From: JADFGZ01 sp965222345
Lineage (GTDB): Bacteria; Acidobacteriota; Terriglobia; 2-12-FULL-54-10
Assembly: GCA_965222345.1 (NCBI GenBank)
Contig: CBDCTS010000007.1
Location: forward strand, 1,550,001-1,614,000
DNA length: 64,000 nt
Direction: 5' to 3'
The notes beneath the pieces are model-generated. The model was not told the DNA's origin. It did not search any database and saw nothing but the letters and a program-made list of their open reading frames with translations. Shown in pieces: positions 16,060 through 25,417 of the stretch; position 1 is the first letter of the stretch; each line of letters begins with the position of its first letter. Made by a program: the position numbers and the translations under genes.

Positions 16060-16845
16060 GGTATTATCACGTTAACGCTCCCGGTGTCAGACTAACGAGA
16101 TGAGAGAACGCTACAGCAGACACCGATTCCCTTCCGAGATCATCAGTCACGCAGTCTGGCTCTACTACAGATTCGGTATCAGCCTGCGAGATGCCGAGGA
16201 TCTGCTGGCGAAGCGAGGAATTGTGGTTTCCTACGAGACAATCCGCCGCTGGTGCGTAAAGTTCGGGCCAGACTACGCTCGGCGATTGAGACGACGGCAA
16301 GGTCGACTCGGCGATACCTGGTTCCTGGACGAAGTGTTCGTCACGATCAACGGTAAGAGGCACTATTTGTGGGGTGCCGTCGATCAAGACGGCGACGTGA
16401 TCGACATCCTCGTCCAGTCGCGACGCAACCGTCGTGCAGCGGAGTGCTTCTTTCGCAAACTCTTGAGAGGTCAAGGGAGGGTTCCGTTTCGCCTGGTTAC
16501 CGACAAGTTGAAGAGTTATGGTGCAGCACTCCGGACGATCATGCCTACGGTGAACCATAACACGGAACAGTACGCCAATAATCGAGTTGAAGTTTCACAT
16601 CAACCGACCCGACAGCGAGAACGTCAGATGCGACGGTTCAAGTCGCCACGGCAGGCTCAACTCTTCCTCTCGGTTCACGGTGTCGTTCTGAATCTCTTCA
16701 GATTGGCGAGGCACAGACTAAAATCGGTTCACCATCGGCTGGTAAGGGCACGTTCTTTCGCGACTTGGGAAGCGGTCACGGTAGGTTGACCGACTCGCGC
16801 CGATCGCGCACAGCTCCAACCTTCGAACCGTAAGTTGACAATATC
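16060..16845 (+). mobile_element. IS6-family insertion sequence, copy 2
   Basis: The left end is GGTATTATCACGTTAACGC at 16060 and the right end, read inward, is GATATTGTCAACTTACGG at 16845; length is 786 bp. The two ends are more divergent from each other than those of copy 1. It has the same orientation as copy 1, which gives an IS6-cargo-IS6 layout of 3.8 kb. No target duplication is visible. Confidence 0.8.
16100..16789 (+). CDS. IS6-family DDE transposase, copy 2
   Basis: 229 residues, starting MRERYSRHRFPSEIISHAVW. Catalytic positions are Asp in FLDEVFVTINGKRHYLW, Asp in RLVTDKLKSYGAAL and Glu in NNRVEVSHQPTRQRERQMRR. It is intact and parallel to copy 1. The helix-turn-helix LLAKRGIVVSYETIRRW is well conserved between the two copies. 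Confidence 0.93.
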   Translation: MRERYSRHRFPSEIISHAVWLYYRFGISLRDAEDLLAKRGIVVSYETIRRWCVKFGPDYARRLRRRQGRLGDTWFLDEVFVTINGKRHYLWGAVDQDGDVIDILVQSRRNRRAAECFFRKLLRGQGRVPFRLVTDKLKSYGAALRTIMPTVNHNTEQYANNRVEVSHQPTRQRERQMRRFKSPRQAQLFLSVHGVVLNLFRLARHRLKSVHHRLVRARSFATWEAVTVG

Positions 16846-16926
16846 TCACGAACCGCTCAACTTCCATTATCAACTCATCCCCCCGTCGATCTCGCGGCAG
16901 TTCGATTGCAAAGGGCGGCATCCCGG

Positions 16927-17328
16927 CTAGCGCACGAGCGTCCGCAACGACACCGCCACGTCTGCGGCGCCGTGCAGGACCGCGTTGTCCAGAGTAGCCA
17001 AAGGAACGCCCAGGGCCCGAGCGAGCGCGACGAACTCGGCATCGTAGGCAGTTAGGCCGCACTCCAGCGCGACATCGATCACCTGGTGTCCAGACACGTT
17101 GGCGATGCGGTCTCCTAGAACGACAGCAGCATCATCGCTCATCGCTTTGGCCTGCGCCGAGGTTACCGTGCCCCGCCGCACGAAGCCGATCAGGACGTTA
17201 TGCAACTCACTCATGAGGATGCTGGGGGCCGCCCACTCGGTTTCCCGCTCGAACAACATGGCCGCGTCGGTGCCGTCTGCTCCGCCCACTACCAGACGAA
17301 CCATCACATTCGTGTCAACTACGATCAT
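16927..17328 (-). CDS. PIN-domain toxin, FitB/VapC type
   Basis: 133 residues. Acidic residues of a PIN ribonuclease are all present: Asp5 in MIVVDTNVMVRL, Glu in LMSELHNVLIGF, Asp in GLTAYDAEFVALARALG and Asp in PLATLDNAVLHGA. Such toxins cut tRNA or rRNA when the antitoxin is lost. The start overlaps the antitoxin stop by four bases (ATGA), the usual order. It lies between IS6 copy 2 and the tRNA-Pro fragment, so it may have helped stabilise the island. Confidence 0.9.
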   Translation of the reverse strand: MIVVDTNVMVRLVVGGADGTDAAMLFERETEWAAPSILMSELHNVLIGFVRRGTVTSAQAKAMSDDAAVVLGDRIANVSGHQVIDVALECGLTAYDAEFVALARALGVPLATLDNAVLHGAADVAVSLRTLVR

Positions 17329-17567
17329 GGTCGTCCCGTGTTCCGCATCTCACGTAGCGTGTCCTCACTGAGATCGACCGGTCCAAGTTTCTCGTTTCGC
17401 TGCCGGATGCGATCCAGGAGGGCCTGCGGGTCTACCGGCTTGGGGCTAACCGACTCCGTTAACCTCGCGAGGATCTCCCCATTTAGGCTGCGGTGGTTCC
17501 GACTCGCGGATGACTTGAGCTCCCGATGCAGGGGGTCGGGGATTCCACGAAGCGCTATGTCTGGCAA
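17325..17567 (-). CDS. FitA-like ribbon-helix-helix antitoxin
   Basis: 80 residues. The frame opens at a GTG at 17597, but a perfect AAGGAGG ribosome binding site precedes the TTG at 17567, so I use that start. The product begins PDIALRGIPDPLHRELKSSA and continues SRNHRSLNGEILARL, the ribbon-helix-helix fold of FitA and Arc-type antitoxins. The C-terminal tail (PVDPQALLDRIRQRNEKLG) would wrap and inhibit the PIN toxin. The antitoxin with its toxin should repress its own promoter at the palindrome just upstream. Confidence 0.88.
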   Translation of the reverse strand: MPDIALRGIPDPLHRELKSSASRNHRSLNGEILARLTESVSPKPVDPQALLDRIRQRNEKLGPVDLSEDTLREMRNTGRP

Positions 17568-17598
17568 ATTGGCCTCCTTCAGCAAGCATAATACCACA

Positions 17599-17608
17599 AT
17601 GATATCAT
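17599..17608. promoter_or_regulatory. Perfect palindrome upstream of the FitA-like gene
   Basis: ATGATATCAT is a perfect 10-bp palindrome about 30 bases before the antitoxin start. It is a likely operator for the RHH antitoxin. It is short, so chance cannot be excluded. Confidence 0.4.
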
Positions 17609-17813
17609 AAAAGTGTCAGGCAATACCCTGGTTCGGCGACCATGGAGGTAGTGACCAGACCGGCATTTATTGAACAACCGGCTTGAAGAAAAGTGCAAGA
17701 GGACGAAATGAAGGGGACTCGTGGAAAGGGCGGCTCTGCGCCTCTAAAGAAGATGGTACCGTATCAAAACCGTATCAAAACCCTATGTTCGGAAGCGAGT
17801 GGGGTTGCTGACT

Positions 17814-17825
17814 GAGCGAAAGCAG
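17814..17825. repeat. GAGCGAAAGCAG repeat, copy 3
   Basis: Same 12-mer as at 5273 and 12080, with CT in front as in copy 2 and GTTCCCC behind. It lies 64 bases before the tRNA-Pro 3' half. Just upstream is a short direct repeat, CGTATCAAAAC twice in tandem. Confidence 0.45.
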
Positions 17826-17888
17826 GTTCCCCAAGTTAGTGATAATACGAGGAAACGGATGGAATCAATGTAACTGAAAGAAGGACGT

Positions 17889-17941
<53 letters not shown>

Positions 17942-18310
17942 TAATTTCAGGGCCTAGCAGAAAACAGCCACCCGCTCGCGAGGCTCCTGTCCACACAAAC
18001 GTCCACATGAACCGCACCGGGTTTCCCGGATCTGCCCTAATTCAACCGGAGGGGGTTTGTTCCCTTCTGAACCACCTAATCCGCCGCCCACATGAGCAAC
18101 GCCGCCGGCACCATTCCAGCTCGAACAGACAGGATGACGGGGAGACGGTGGGGATTTGGGCGGGTTGGGAGGCTGGTGCGCGTAGCTTGGGGCAGGACCT
18201 CAGCTAGGCCGGGAGTCTATCGCGCTGGTGTGGGAGGGACGGTTCCTCACCCTGATGTGGGTTTAGCGGTTCTCTCTGGTTGCTACAAGAGATCGGTCCG
18301 GTCAATTTGC

Positions 18311-21300
18311 CTAGAACGAGAATCGTATCGCAAACTGAATCTGTCGGGCCGTGGTGGCCGTTCCTGTCAGTCTTCCCGCGGTGGGATTGCGACGACCGCT
18401 CTCCCCCAAGAACACCGTATTCGAAGCTCCGCGTCCGCGGTGGAAGTTGGTGTGGTTTGGCAGGTTGAAGAATTCTGCCCGGAATTGCAGCTTTCTCTTC
18501 GCATCCAGGGAGAATTCCCTTTGGAGCGAAATATCCACATTGAACACAGTCGGTGTAATGACTGTATTGCGGCCGACGTTCCCAAGTGTGCCCGGAGGGG
18601 GGAGGCTAAACGCGGAGGCGTCGAAATACTGTTCAGGTCTGCCCGTAACGGGGTTATTGCTTCGGCCAGGAAGCAGATTCGGCCGGTTGGCGGCGAACAG
18701 GAAACCCGGAGTGCGCGAGCTGACTTGCACGGTGAAGGGAATTCCACTGCGGAGGGTTGCAATGCCTCCTATGCGCCAGTTTCCGAAGATGTGTGACAGC
18801 ACACCATCGTTCCAAAAACGCTGTCCGCTGCCTAAAGGAAAAGCGTAGAAGTAGCTGACGACTGCGCGGTGCCGAACATCGAACTCTGAAAGGCCCCGCT
18901 CAAGAGTTCTCGCTAACCCGTATTGATCGGAACCGCCAAATTCAGAACGGAGGCCGGAGGAATCGTCCACAGACTTGCTGTAGGTATAGCTGGCTTGTAT
19001 GGAAGACCCTCCGGCGAGCCGCTTGTTGGTGGAGAGTTGAAGCGAATTGTAAAAGGATTGTGCGTCTGTGTTGGTGACGCGAATTCCTCCAAAGGCAGGG
19101 TTCACCGGACCGGCATTCGGAGGGAAGAAGAGGGAACCGTCATCCCTTGTGATCGGGACGGGGAACAGATTGGCTTCATGGGTTCGGTAGAGATGATTTC
19201 CCCTGGCGCCTACATAGGCGGCTCGAAGGCGCCAGCTTCCAGTCAACTCCTGTTGAAGGGAAAAGCTGTAACGCAGCACCATCGGAGTGGTCGTGTTCTG
19301 ATAATCCAGCACCTGGGCCAGCAGGGGAGTTCCCGCCGCCGCCGCGGCGGCGTCGGGAAAAGTATCTGAGGAATCGAAGTTCCTTCTGAAGGCTACTTTG
19401 TAAAAAGGAACCGTGCTCTTCTGCTCGTCCACCACATATTCGAGCAACTGATCGTAGTAAATGCCGAAGCCAGCGCTTAGCACTGTCCTCTGGCTGCCTC
19501 CGGGGGACCAGTTGATCCCCAAGCGCGGAGAAAAATTACGCAGCGAAGGATTGCTTTTCAGGAGAGGCCCAATCTGCACCGTTGAATCGTGCACCGGGTC
19601 GGGAAGAAACGAGGTTTTTCCAAACTTGTCGTGAATGAGCGAGGCAAACTCATAACGAAGGCCATAGTTCAGTTGCAATCCGGGCCGGACTGCGTAGGCA
19701 TCCTGCAAATAGAAACCCACCAATGTTTGACGGTAATTCTGCCTGTTATCCGACCCCGGCAGAGCAACCTGCAGGGTGGTTCCCTGCGGTCCGGCCTGGA
19801 GAAAACTATCCAGGCTGTTGAACGACCATTGCGCGGATTTGAGCCAGCTTGAAAACAAGTCCCAGCGATAGCGGTGAATTTCCACTCCGAACTTCAGCGC
19901 GTGGGCTCCCCTTTGCATCAGCACGTCGTCGGAAAACTGAAAGGTATTCATGATGTTGAGATCCGGCGGAACGTTAAAAGGGCCGAGAGGAGTCATGCCG
20001 GGAATCTCGAGCCAGCCAAACTGAGGAGCATCCGGGACAAAGAGCAGCGAACGGGGAATCTCAATGGCCGAAAGAATATCTGATTGATCTACTGGCCTGG
20101 TATAGCCGAAGCGGAAGGAGTTCAATAGTCCGGGATTAAAAATGTGCGTTTCCACCAGCGTCAGATACTGTTGGCGGCTGTTGGTCTCCGTGGAGAAAAG
20201 GTAAGACGGGGATCCCCTTCGGCCGACGGCATCATCAATCGTATATCGGACAAACAGGCTGTCCGATTCGGAGATTCGATGGTCCAGGCGGACGGTCCAG
20301 AAGTTTTCATCGGTTGGCAGGAACATGGGAGCGGCATTGACGCCGATTCCTCCTCCGAGGCTGTCGGAATTGGGCACAGGGAAAAGCTCCAGGTAGGGCA
20401 CCACGCTGGGATGCACGGCCGGCAGCGTTCGAATCACTTTTCCGGCAGCGTCCGTGATGATCCCCTGGCGTGCCAGTTCGTTGGGAAAGAAGTCGATTTC
20501 CGTCTTGGTCAGCCGGTCGCGCAACCCTTCAAAGCTTCCCATAAAGAAGGTCCTGTCTTTGAGAACCGGTCCCGTCAGCACGAATCCGAACTGGTTGCGC
20601 TTGAAGGGGGTCGGCTCCGGACCGCGGTCAAAAAAATTCCGGGCGTCGAGCTTACTGTTGCGAAAGAACTCAAAAAAGGTACCGTGAAACTGCGGTGTCC
20701 CGGAACGGCTGATGGAGTTCAGAACACCGCCGCTGCCGCGGCCATACTCAGCCGGGTAGCTGGAGCTGAACACCTGAACCTGGAGCACCGCATCCGATCC
20801 CAGTTGAACACCTGCGGCACTTCGGGGGACCCTGTTTTCGGTGTTCATGATGTTGGTTCCATCCATCAGGAAACTGTTTGAGGTAGATCGCCCTCCTGCA
20901 ACTGTCATACCTCCGCTGCCGCCTCCCCGGGAAGCTGAACCTCCAAACGGGTCGCTTACCCCGCTCTGGAGGGTTGCCAGCTGGCTATAGCTGCGACCGT
21001 TCAGAGGGAGTCCCACCAGTTGGGTCTCACTGATCTGATTCGCTGTCTCAGTTTGGGAAGAGGATTCCGCCGCGCCCTGGCCTGGAGTTTCCATATCCTG
21101 CTCCAGGTCTCCGGACCCGGGTTCCAGCACGAAGTCCAAGTCTGCGGACTGGCCGGGACGAAGCTCCAGTCCTGTCTGCATGCGGCTGGAAAAGCCAGAC
21201 AGCATGATCCGCACGTCGTAGGCGCCAGGAGCTAGCTGCTGGAGTTCAAACAATCCCTGGTCGTCACTGCGGGTCGTGCGGCTCCGGTTCGTCTCAAGGT

Positions 21301-21442
21301 TCCTGAACACCACTGTTGCATCCGCAAGAGGGACTGCTCCGGGACCTTGAACTGTGCCGTGCACCGTAGCCGTAGTCTGCTGTGCCAATGCCCCGGTTGA
21401 CAGGGACAGAAATAACGTGGTCAGAATGACTGTCGAAAACAT
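18311..21442 (-). CDS. TonB-dependent receptor, Oar-like, with carboxypeptidase-type N-terminal domain
   Basis: 1043 residues. The signal peptide ends at ALAQQ near residue 21. A carboxypeptidase regulatory-like beta-sandwich follows (TATVHGTVQGPGAVPLADAT to about residue 100), then the plug (QLVGLPLNGRSYSQL, SNSFLMDGTNIMN, YPAEYGRGSGGVLN) and a large outer-membrane barrel. It ends in phenylalanine (FAIRFSF), the usual outer-membrane assembly signal. Such receptors are greatly expanded in Acidobacteriota and take up large or unknown substrates with energy from TonB. A GAGGT ribosome binding site precedes the ATG. Substrate cannot be told from sequence. No partner enzymes are adjacent. Confidence 0.93.
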   Translation of the reverse strand: MFSTVILTTLFLSLSTGALAQQTTATVHGTVQGPGAVPLADATVVFRNLETNRSRTTRSDDQGLFELQQLAPGAYDVRIMLSGFSSRMQTGLELRPGQSADLDFVLEPGSGDLEQDMETPGQGAAESSSQTETANQISETQLVGLPLNGRSYSQLATLQSGVSDPFGGSASRGGGSGGMTVAGGRSTSNSFLMDGTNIMNTENRVPRSAAGVQLGSDAVLQVQVFSSSYPAEYGRGSGGVLNSISRSGTPQFHGTFFEFFRNSKLDARNFFDRGPEPTPFKRNQFGFVLTGPVLKDRTFFMGSFEGLRDRLTKTEIDFFPNELARQGIITDAAGKVIRTLPAVHPSVVPYLELFPVPNSDSLGGGIGVNAAPMFLPTDENFWTVRLDHRISESDSLFVRYTIDDAVGRRGSPSYLFSTETNSRQQYLTLVETHIFNPGLLNSFRFGYTRPVDQSDILSAIEIPRSLLFVPDAPQFGWLEIPGMTPLGPFNVPPDLNIMNTFQFSDDVLMQRGAHALKFGVEIHRYRWDLFSSWLKSAQWSFNSLDSFLQAGPQGTTLQVALPGSDNRQNYRQTLVGFYLQDAYAVRPGLQLNYGLRYEFASLIHDKFGKTSFLPDPVHDSTVQIGPLLKSNPSLRNFSPRLGINWSPGGSQRTVLSAGFGIYYDQLLEYVVDEQKSTVPFYKVAFRRNFDSSDTFPDAAAAAAGTPLLAQVLDYQNTTTPMVLRYSFSLQQELTGSWRLRAAYVGARGNHLYRTHEANLFPVPITRDDGSLFFPPNAGPVNPAFGGIRVTNTDAQSFYNSLQLSTNKRLAGGSSIQASYTYSKSVDDSSGLRSEFGGSDQYGLARTLERGLSEFDVRHRAVVSYFYAFPLGSGQRFWNDGVLSHIFGNWRIGGIATLRSGIPFTVQVSSRTPGFLFAANRPNLLPGRSNNPVTGRPEQYFDASAFSLPPPGTLGNVGRNTVITPTVFNVDISLQREFSLDAKRKLQFRAEFFNLPNHTNFHRGRGASNTVFLGESGRRNPTAGRLTGTATTARQIQFAIRFSF

Positions 21443-21820
21443 TTAACCTCGGTTCAATGAGTTGCTTATGTCAGCAACCTTGACTTTCCTAATTGAAAAA
21501 TCAACTGTGGGGTTAGGTTCATTTCACCTTCTATCGTATTTCCGCTGAGTTACTGCAAGAGAGCTTCGGAGTGGATCACAAAACCGACCCGCCAATTATA
21601 CAGCTTTTCCCTATTTGCATGAGACCTTCCTGACCTGACCGGCGTTTTTTGTGCCGGGGGGGGAGTGAGAAGAGTCCACATCGCAGCCTGGGGCTGTGAA
21701 ACGGGTTTCAGCGGCAGGAGAAGGCTTTACAGGCACAGCAACCCCTTTCTAACAATTGCTTTACCTTCCCACCTCATGTAATCTTCCCTCATTAATTTCA
21801 ATCGTTGGCGGGGTTAAAGC
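21443..21820. other. Intergenic region with a solo IS3-like end
   Basis: No gene is recognisable between the receptor and the kinase fragment, which diverge from here. It includes the receptor's upstream region and the IS-end copy at 21631-21655. Confidence 0.5.
21631..21655. repeat. Solo IS3-type terminal repeat, inverted copy
   Basis: TGACCTGACCGGCGTTTTTT followed by GTGCC matches the IS3 outer end at 7839 read leftward (TGACCTGACCGGCCCTTTTT then GTACC) with three differences. No transposase is nearby. Confidence 0.5.
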
Positions 21821-22081
21821 ATGCCCATATCCCCAGGCGCCCGTCTTGCCTCATACGAAGTTCTCAGTCCGCCAAGCGCGGGTGGTGTGGGTGAGGTCTG
21901 CAAAGCCGGAGATAGACGTCTGAACCGCACCGTTGCCATCAAGGTTTTGCCTTCTCGCCTTGCCGACAAGACCCGTCTGCGGGAACGATTCGAGCGGGAA
22001 GCCAGAACCGTCTCTGGCTTGAACCATCCGCACATCTGCACCCTGTACGACATCGGGGAGCAGGAAGGATCATCCGATTGA
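21821..22081 (+). pseudogene. Serine/threonine kinase N-lobe remnant
   Basis: 86 residues that match only the start of acidobacterial Ser/Thr kinases. The Gly-rich loop is altered to SAGGVGEVCKAGDRRLNRT, from the usual GAGGMGEVYKA. The Lys in VAIKVLPSRLADKTRL and the helix with REARTVSGLNHPHICTLYD are retained. The frame stops before the hinge, catalytic HRD and DFG motifs. It cannot be an active kinase. The kelch gene's ribosome binding site begins 30 bases after its stop, so the kinase 3' part was replaced. Confidence 0.8.
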
Positions 22082-22125
22082 GGCGCGGGGTCTTGCAACG
22101 CAATCATTACAGGAGAAAACGGAAT

Positions 22126-23106
22126 ATGTCTCGGCTTACATTGTTGCTGTCCGCTACGATTATTGTCATCCTTTCCGGCTGCAGCCAGCCCCAGGACCAA
22201 GTTGGACGATGGGGAATGCGCACCCCTTTGATGGAACCGATTTCGGAGCATGCCGTGGCCGAACTGGATGGCAAGATTTACGTGATTGCGGGCAATTCAA
22301 ACGATCGGGGGACCGTGGCGACGATCCAGGTTTACGATTCCGCAAAGGATAGCTGGACGCACACCACCCCCCTGCCCGTGGCCGTCAATCACAACATGGC
22401 AGCCGCAGTGAACGGAAAACTCTACCTTTTCGGCGGCCAGACGGTCACGCAAGGGGATAGCCCGTTCGTGGATGCAGTGTACGAGTTCAACCCTGCCACG
22501 GAACAGTTAACCGAACTTGCTCCAATGTCCCTGGCGCGCAGTGCGGGGGCAACTGCAGTGGTGAATGGAAAAATCTACGTAGCGGGCGGACGCCCGCCAC
22601 GGGGCCACGATTTCGCCGTGTACGATCCCGTAGCCACCACCTGGAGCCAGCTTCCCGACCTCCCCACGCAGCGAAACCACTTGGCGGCAGCCGCGATAAT
22701 GGGAAAGGTTTACGTCGCAGGGGGCCGCTTCGGCCCCGGTTCCGCAAGCGAAGTCACGGACATCCTGGAAATCTTCGACACAGAGACCAATCAATGGTCG
22801 GAGGGTGCGCGCATGCCCATCCCGCGCGGTGGAGTCAATGAGGTCGTGGCCAACGGCTGCCTGCACATTTTCGGCGGAGAAGGGAACCCCAACGACCCCA
22901 GCGGAATGTTTTCCAACCACGACGTTTACAACCCAGTGACTGACTCTTGGAGGCAACTGCCGGACATGCCCATTCCGGTGCATGGAGTGACTGGCGGTGG
23001 CTTTTTGGATGGCTGGATTTACCTGCCGGGCGGGGCAACAGGCCGGGGCGGGAGGGGTCGCAGCAACCTTCTCCAGGTGTACCGCCCCGCTGCGACCTGC
23101 CGGTAA
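22126..23106 (+). CDS. Kelch-repeat lipoprotein
   Basis: 326 residues from ATG 22126, which has AGGAG at 22111; the open frame extends 16 codons further upstream. A lipobox (VILSGC) lies near residue 20. Five to six kelch repeats form a beta-propeller: AELDGKIYVIAGNSNDRGT, AAVNGKLYLFGGQTV, AVVNGKIYVAGGRPP, AAIMGKVYVAGGRFG and VANGCLHIFGGEGN. Each has the GG doublet and spaced Tyr/Trp. It is probably periplasmic or surface-bound and binds a protein or carbohydrate partner. The last repeat (GFLDGWIYLPGGATG) closes the propeller. Confidence 0.88.
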   Translation: MSRLTLLLSATIIVILSGCSQPQDQVGRWGMRTPLMEPISEHAVAELDGKIYVIAGNSNDRGTVATIQVYDSAKDSWTHTTPLPVAVNHNMAAAVNGKLYLFGGQTVTQGDSPFVDAVYEFNPATEQLTELAPMSLARSAGATAVVNGKIYVAGGRPPRGHDFAVYDPVATTWSQLPDLPTQRNHLAAAAIMGKVYVAGGRFGPGSASEVTDILEIFDTETNQWSEGARMPIPRGGVNEVVANGCLHIFGGEGNPNDPSGMFSNHDVYNPVTDSWRQLPDMPIPVHGVTGGGFLDGWIYLPGGATGRGGRGRSNLLQVYRPAATCR

Positions 23107-23295
23107 CGTCCTTCCTGGGGAAACCCGACGACACTGCCGACAGGAGTTGCTGATGAACTCGCTTCTCGTCCAATTTTTCAGGGAAGCGTTAGGGTTCCAC
23201 CGTGCCCCTCGCTGGGGGTGTCGCCGTCCTGCTCGGCGGCTTGGCTGGTCTGGCCACCGCCATGGCGTGCCATCGCAGTACACCTGGGGCTTGCT

Positions 23296-23781
23296 CTAGT
23301 GATCGTCGCGGCGATCCTCTATGGGGCGGCGCGAGCTTGCGAAGCGCAACCAGAATTTATGGATCAACACCGGGAGCCCGACCAGGAGCAGATAGGGAAT
23401 CAGAGCGCCGATCAGCACGACGGGCGGACCGAGCAACCCTCCGAATAAACTGAACAGGACCGCGAAAGGAGTTGCCAGCGCAACTCCGACCATCAAGGTA
23501 GTGCGCCAAGCTCCGGTACAGCCTTTCAAGAGACGTTGCACCAGCAATCCAATCAACAGGCCGCACAGGAAGAACATGGCGAGCCCGAACAGCATTGCCG
23601 GTATCGCGAACAGGATGCCCGGATTCCAATCCTCCCTGCCGCCGAATCGCACAATGGCCACCAGGATTTGCAGGATGCATAAGCCCGCGCCAAAGAGCAC
23701 GGGCGTCTTCCAATAATTCCAGGAAAACGGCAGTCTCGGGGTTGGTTTAGCGTTACCCAAGGTTTTTGTTGATGGTTCCAT
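23296..23781 (-). CDS. Small integral membrane protein, unknown function
   Basis: 161 residues from ATG 23781; the open frame extends 12 residues further. Four hydrophobic helices are visible: VLFGAGLCILQILVAIV, LFAIPAMLFGLAMFFLCGLL, LMVGVALATPFAVLFSLFGG and VVLIGALIPYLLLVGLPVLI. The C-terminus is basic. I do not recognise the family. The 190 bases between this gene and the kelch gene hold a short hydrophobic frame (PLAGGVAVLLGGLAGLA) that may be a gene remnant. Confidence 0.6.
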   Translation of the reverse strand: MEPSTKTLGNAKPTPRLPFSWNYWKTPVLFGAGLCILQILVAIVRFGGREDWNPGILFAIPAMLFGLAMFFLCGLLIGLLVQRLLKGCTGAWRTTLMVGVALATPFAVLFSLFGGLLGPPVVLIGALIPYLLLVGLPVLIHKFWLRFASSRRPIEDRRDDH

Positions 23782-24041
23782 GGCAATGCAGCGGGATGCT
23801 GGCGACCAGACCGGCACGGCCTGTGCGGCATCAGGGCTGGGGGAAGCACTCGCTTGAAAAAGTTCTCCGCCAGCCGGAACTGAACTACGCGGCGGCTAAT
23901 GGGGTGCTGATCGTCTCGCCCTCCAAACTCACCGGGCGCAACAAGCTCGTTCGCATACCGCTTGTTCACATACCGAACGATAACACACTTTAATCGTTCG
24001 GTTGGGGGCTCGCGTACGCAGCCGTCTTAAGCTCCTATCTA

Positions 24042-25127
24042 TTAACTCGCGCACACCGGCGGTGCGGTATAGTCCAGACCCAGCAGCCGGAAGTAGTTCT
24101 GCCCCAATGCAATGTTCCGGAAAGCGGTGTCGTTCAGGTCGCGAAGGATCCGACTGGTGACGCGCAGCTCCGTTCGATAGACGTGGATGTTCTTGTCCCT
24201 CGACGCCAAGAAATCCGTGCCGGGCAGTATCCGTTCCGAGTAGTCATTCAGGAACTGGATATAGAGTGCCCGTTTGTCCGGGCTTGAGAAGTAGGAATCG
24301 TCGATCACCCGCCAGGAAATATCCAACATCAGTTTCGGGTAGCGGTCCAACAGCGCCGTCATCGTTTGGATGTGCTGGGCGGCGTTCATATCGACGAGTT
24401 CCCTCGACAGTCCCATATGTACCCAGACGATCTTGTTGTCAGGATACAAGCGCAGCACTTCCTGCATTACGGGCAGGTATCGGATCGGGTCCTCGCCGTT
24501 GCCTAAATCCGCGTGAATCGCGAGCGGGACGTCCCGTTCCCGCAACGCCTCCATGAAGGCCGCCCACTCCGTGAGTATGGCTATGGGGACGGGCTCACGC
24601 CCGTTGCGGGACAATGCCTGTTTCACCAAATTGACCTCGCCCATCCATGTGAACACGCCGGGGTATTCTTCCTCCAGCAGTTGCATCCCCGGGAGGATCG
24701 ACTCCGGTCGCGACAAATCCGGAAAGGTCATCGAGAGCGTCAGATGGACGCCTGATGACGCGTGCATAATGTAGTTGGCTGCGTTGACGAAGTCGTTCTT
24801 CAGCGTCGGCGTCACCGGCGTGCCGGGACAATCCAAGTAATAGGTGCAAGACGACGCCGTTGGAAGCATCTGACCAATGCCATAGATGTTGGCGAACAGG
24901 ACGCCCGTCTGCTTGAGGTAGGAGACCATCTCCTCGAACGGGATCGCCGGACCTCCAAACGGCCGGAAGTGCAGGTGGGTATCCACGATCGAGGTTTGGG
25001 GTTGGATGGAGCGGTCGTAGCACGAAGCGTCATCGGTCCGGAACATCTCCAACGTCGGCTTCGAGACGCAGCCGGCAGTTCCTGAGATGCTGACCAGAAG
25101 CAAAAGGACCCATGCGGTTGGTTTCAT
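24042..25127 (-). CDS. Amidohydrolase-type lipoprotein (TIM-barrel metal hydrolase)
   Basis: 361 residues. The signal peptide with lipobox (SGTAGC) predicts a membrane-anchored, periplasmic or surface enzyme. The metal-binding HxH is in IVDTHLHFRPFGG, later His in LAIHADLGNGEDP and VWVHMGLSREL, and an Asp/Glu region in YPKLMLDISWRV. This order fits the amidohydrolase_2 superfamily, whose members decarboxylate or hydrolyse cyclic substrates. The C-terminus NIALGQNYFRLLGLD is typical of the family. The substrate is unknown. It has no close operon partners. Confidence 0.82.
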   Translation of the reverse strand: MKPTAWVLLLLVSISGTAGCVSKPTLEMFRTDDASCYDRSIQPQTSIVDTHLHFRPFGGPAIPFEEMVSYLKQTGVLFANIYGIGQMLPTASSCTYYLDCPGTPVTPTLKNDFVNAANYIMHASSGVHLTLSMTFPDLSRPESILPGMQLLEEEYPGVFTWMGEVNLVKQALSRNGREPVPIAILTEWAAFMEALRERDVPLAIHADLGNGEDPIRYLPVMQEVLRLYPDNKIVWVHMGLSRELVDMNAAQHIQTMTALLDRYPKLMLDISWRVIDDSYFSSPDKRALYIQFLNDYSERILPGTDFLASRDKNIHVYRTELRVTSRILRDLNDTAFRNIALGQNYFRLLGLDYTAPPVCAS

Positions 25128-25417
25128 CTCAGGAACCCGACACGCTCCACGTGACTATGCCCAGTCCTCCGACCAGGACTTCGGCCTGCTCCAGAATCAG
25201 GCGAAGGTAATCCTGCCCCACATGTCCCGGAGCACTGGCTCAATGAGTTTGACACTCCACCCCAGATCGGTTTTGTCTGCGATGCGCAAGGCTCTGGACT
25301 GCTTGCCATGCTTGTCTTCATAAACTAATTGGGAATTATATACCAAACTAAACGAGGCGAACCCTGACCTTGCTGGTTTGGTTATGACCTTACGGAGCCG
25401 GTTCACGATATCGGGCT

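Noticed and set aside
13055..16845. Calling the IS6 pair a proven composite transposon
   Set aside because: The two copies differ in sequence and no target duplication was found, so I describe it only as a sandwich.
23202..23300. Hydrophobic fragment as MraY/WecA-type transferase gene
   Set aside because: Only about 25 residues resemble it, with no catalytic motifs, so I mention it only as a possible remnant.
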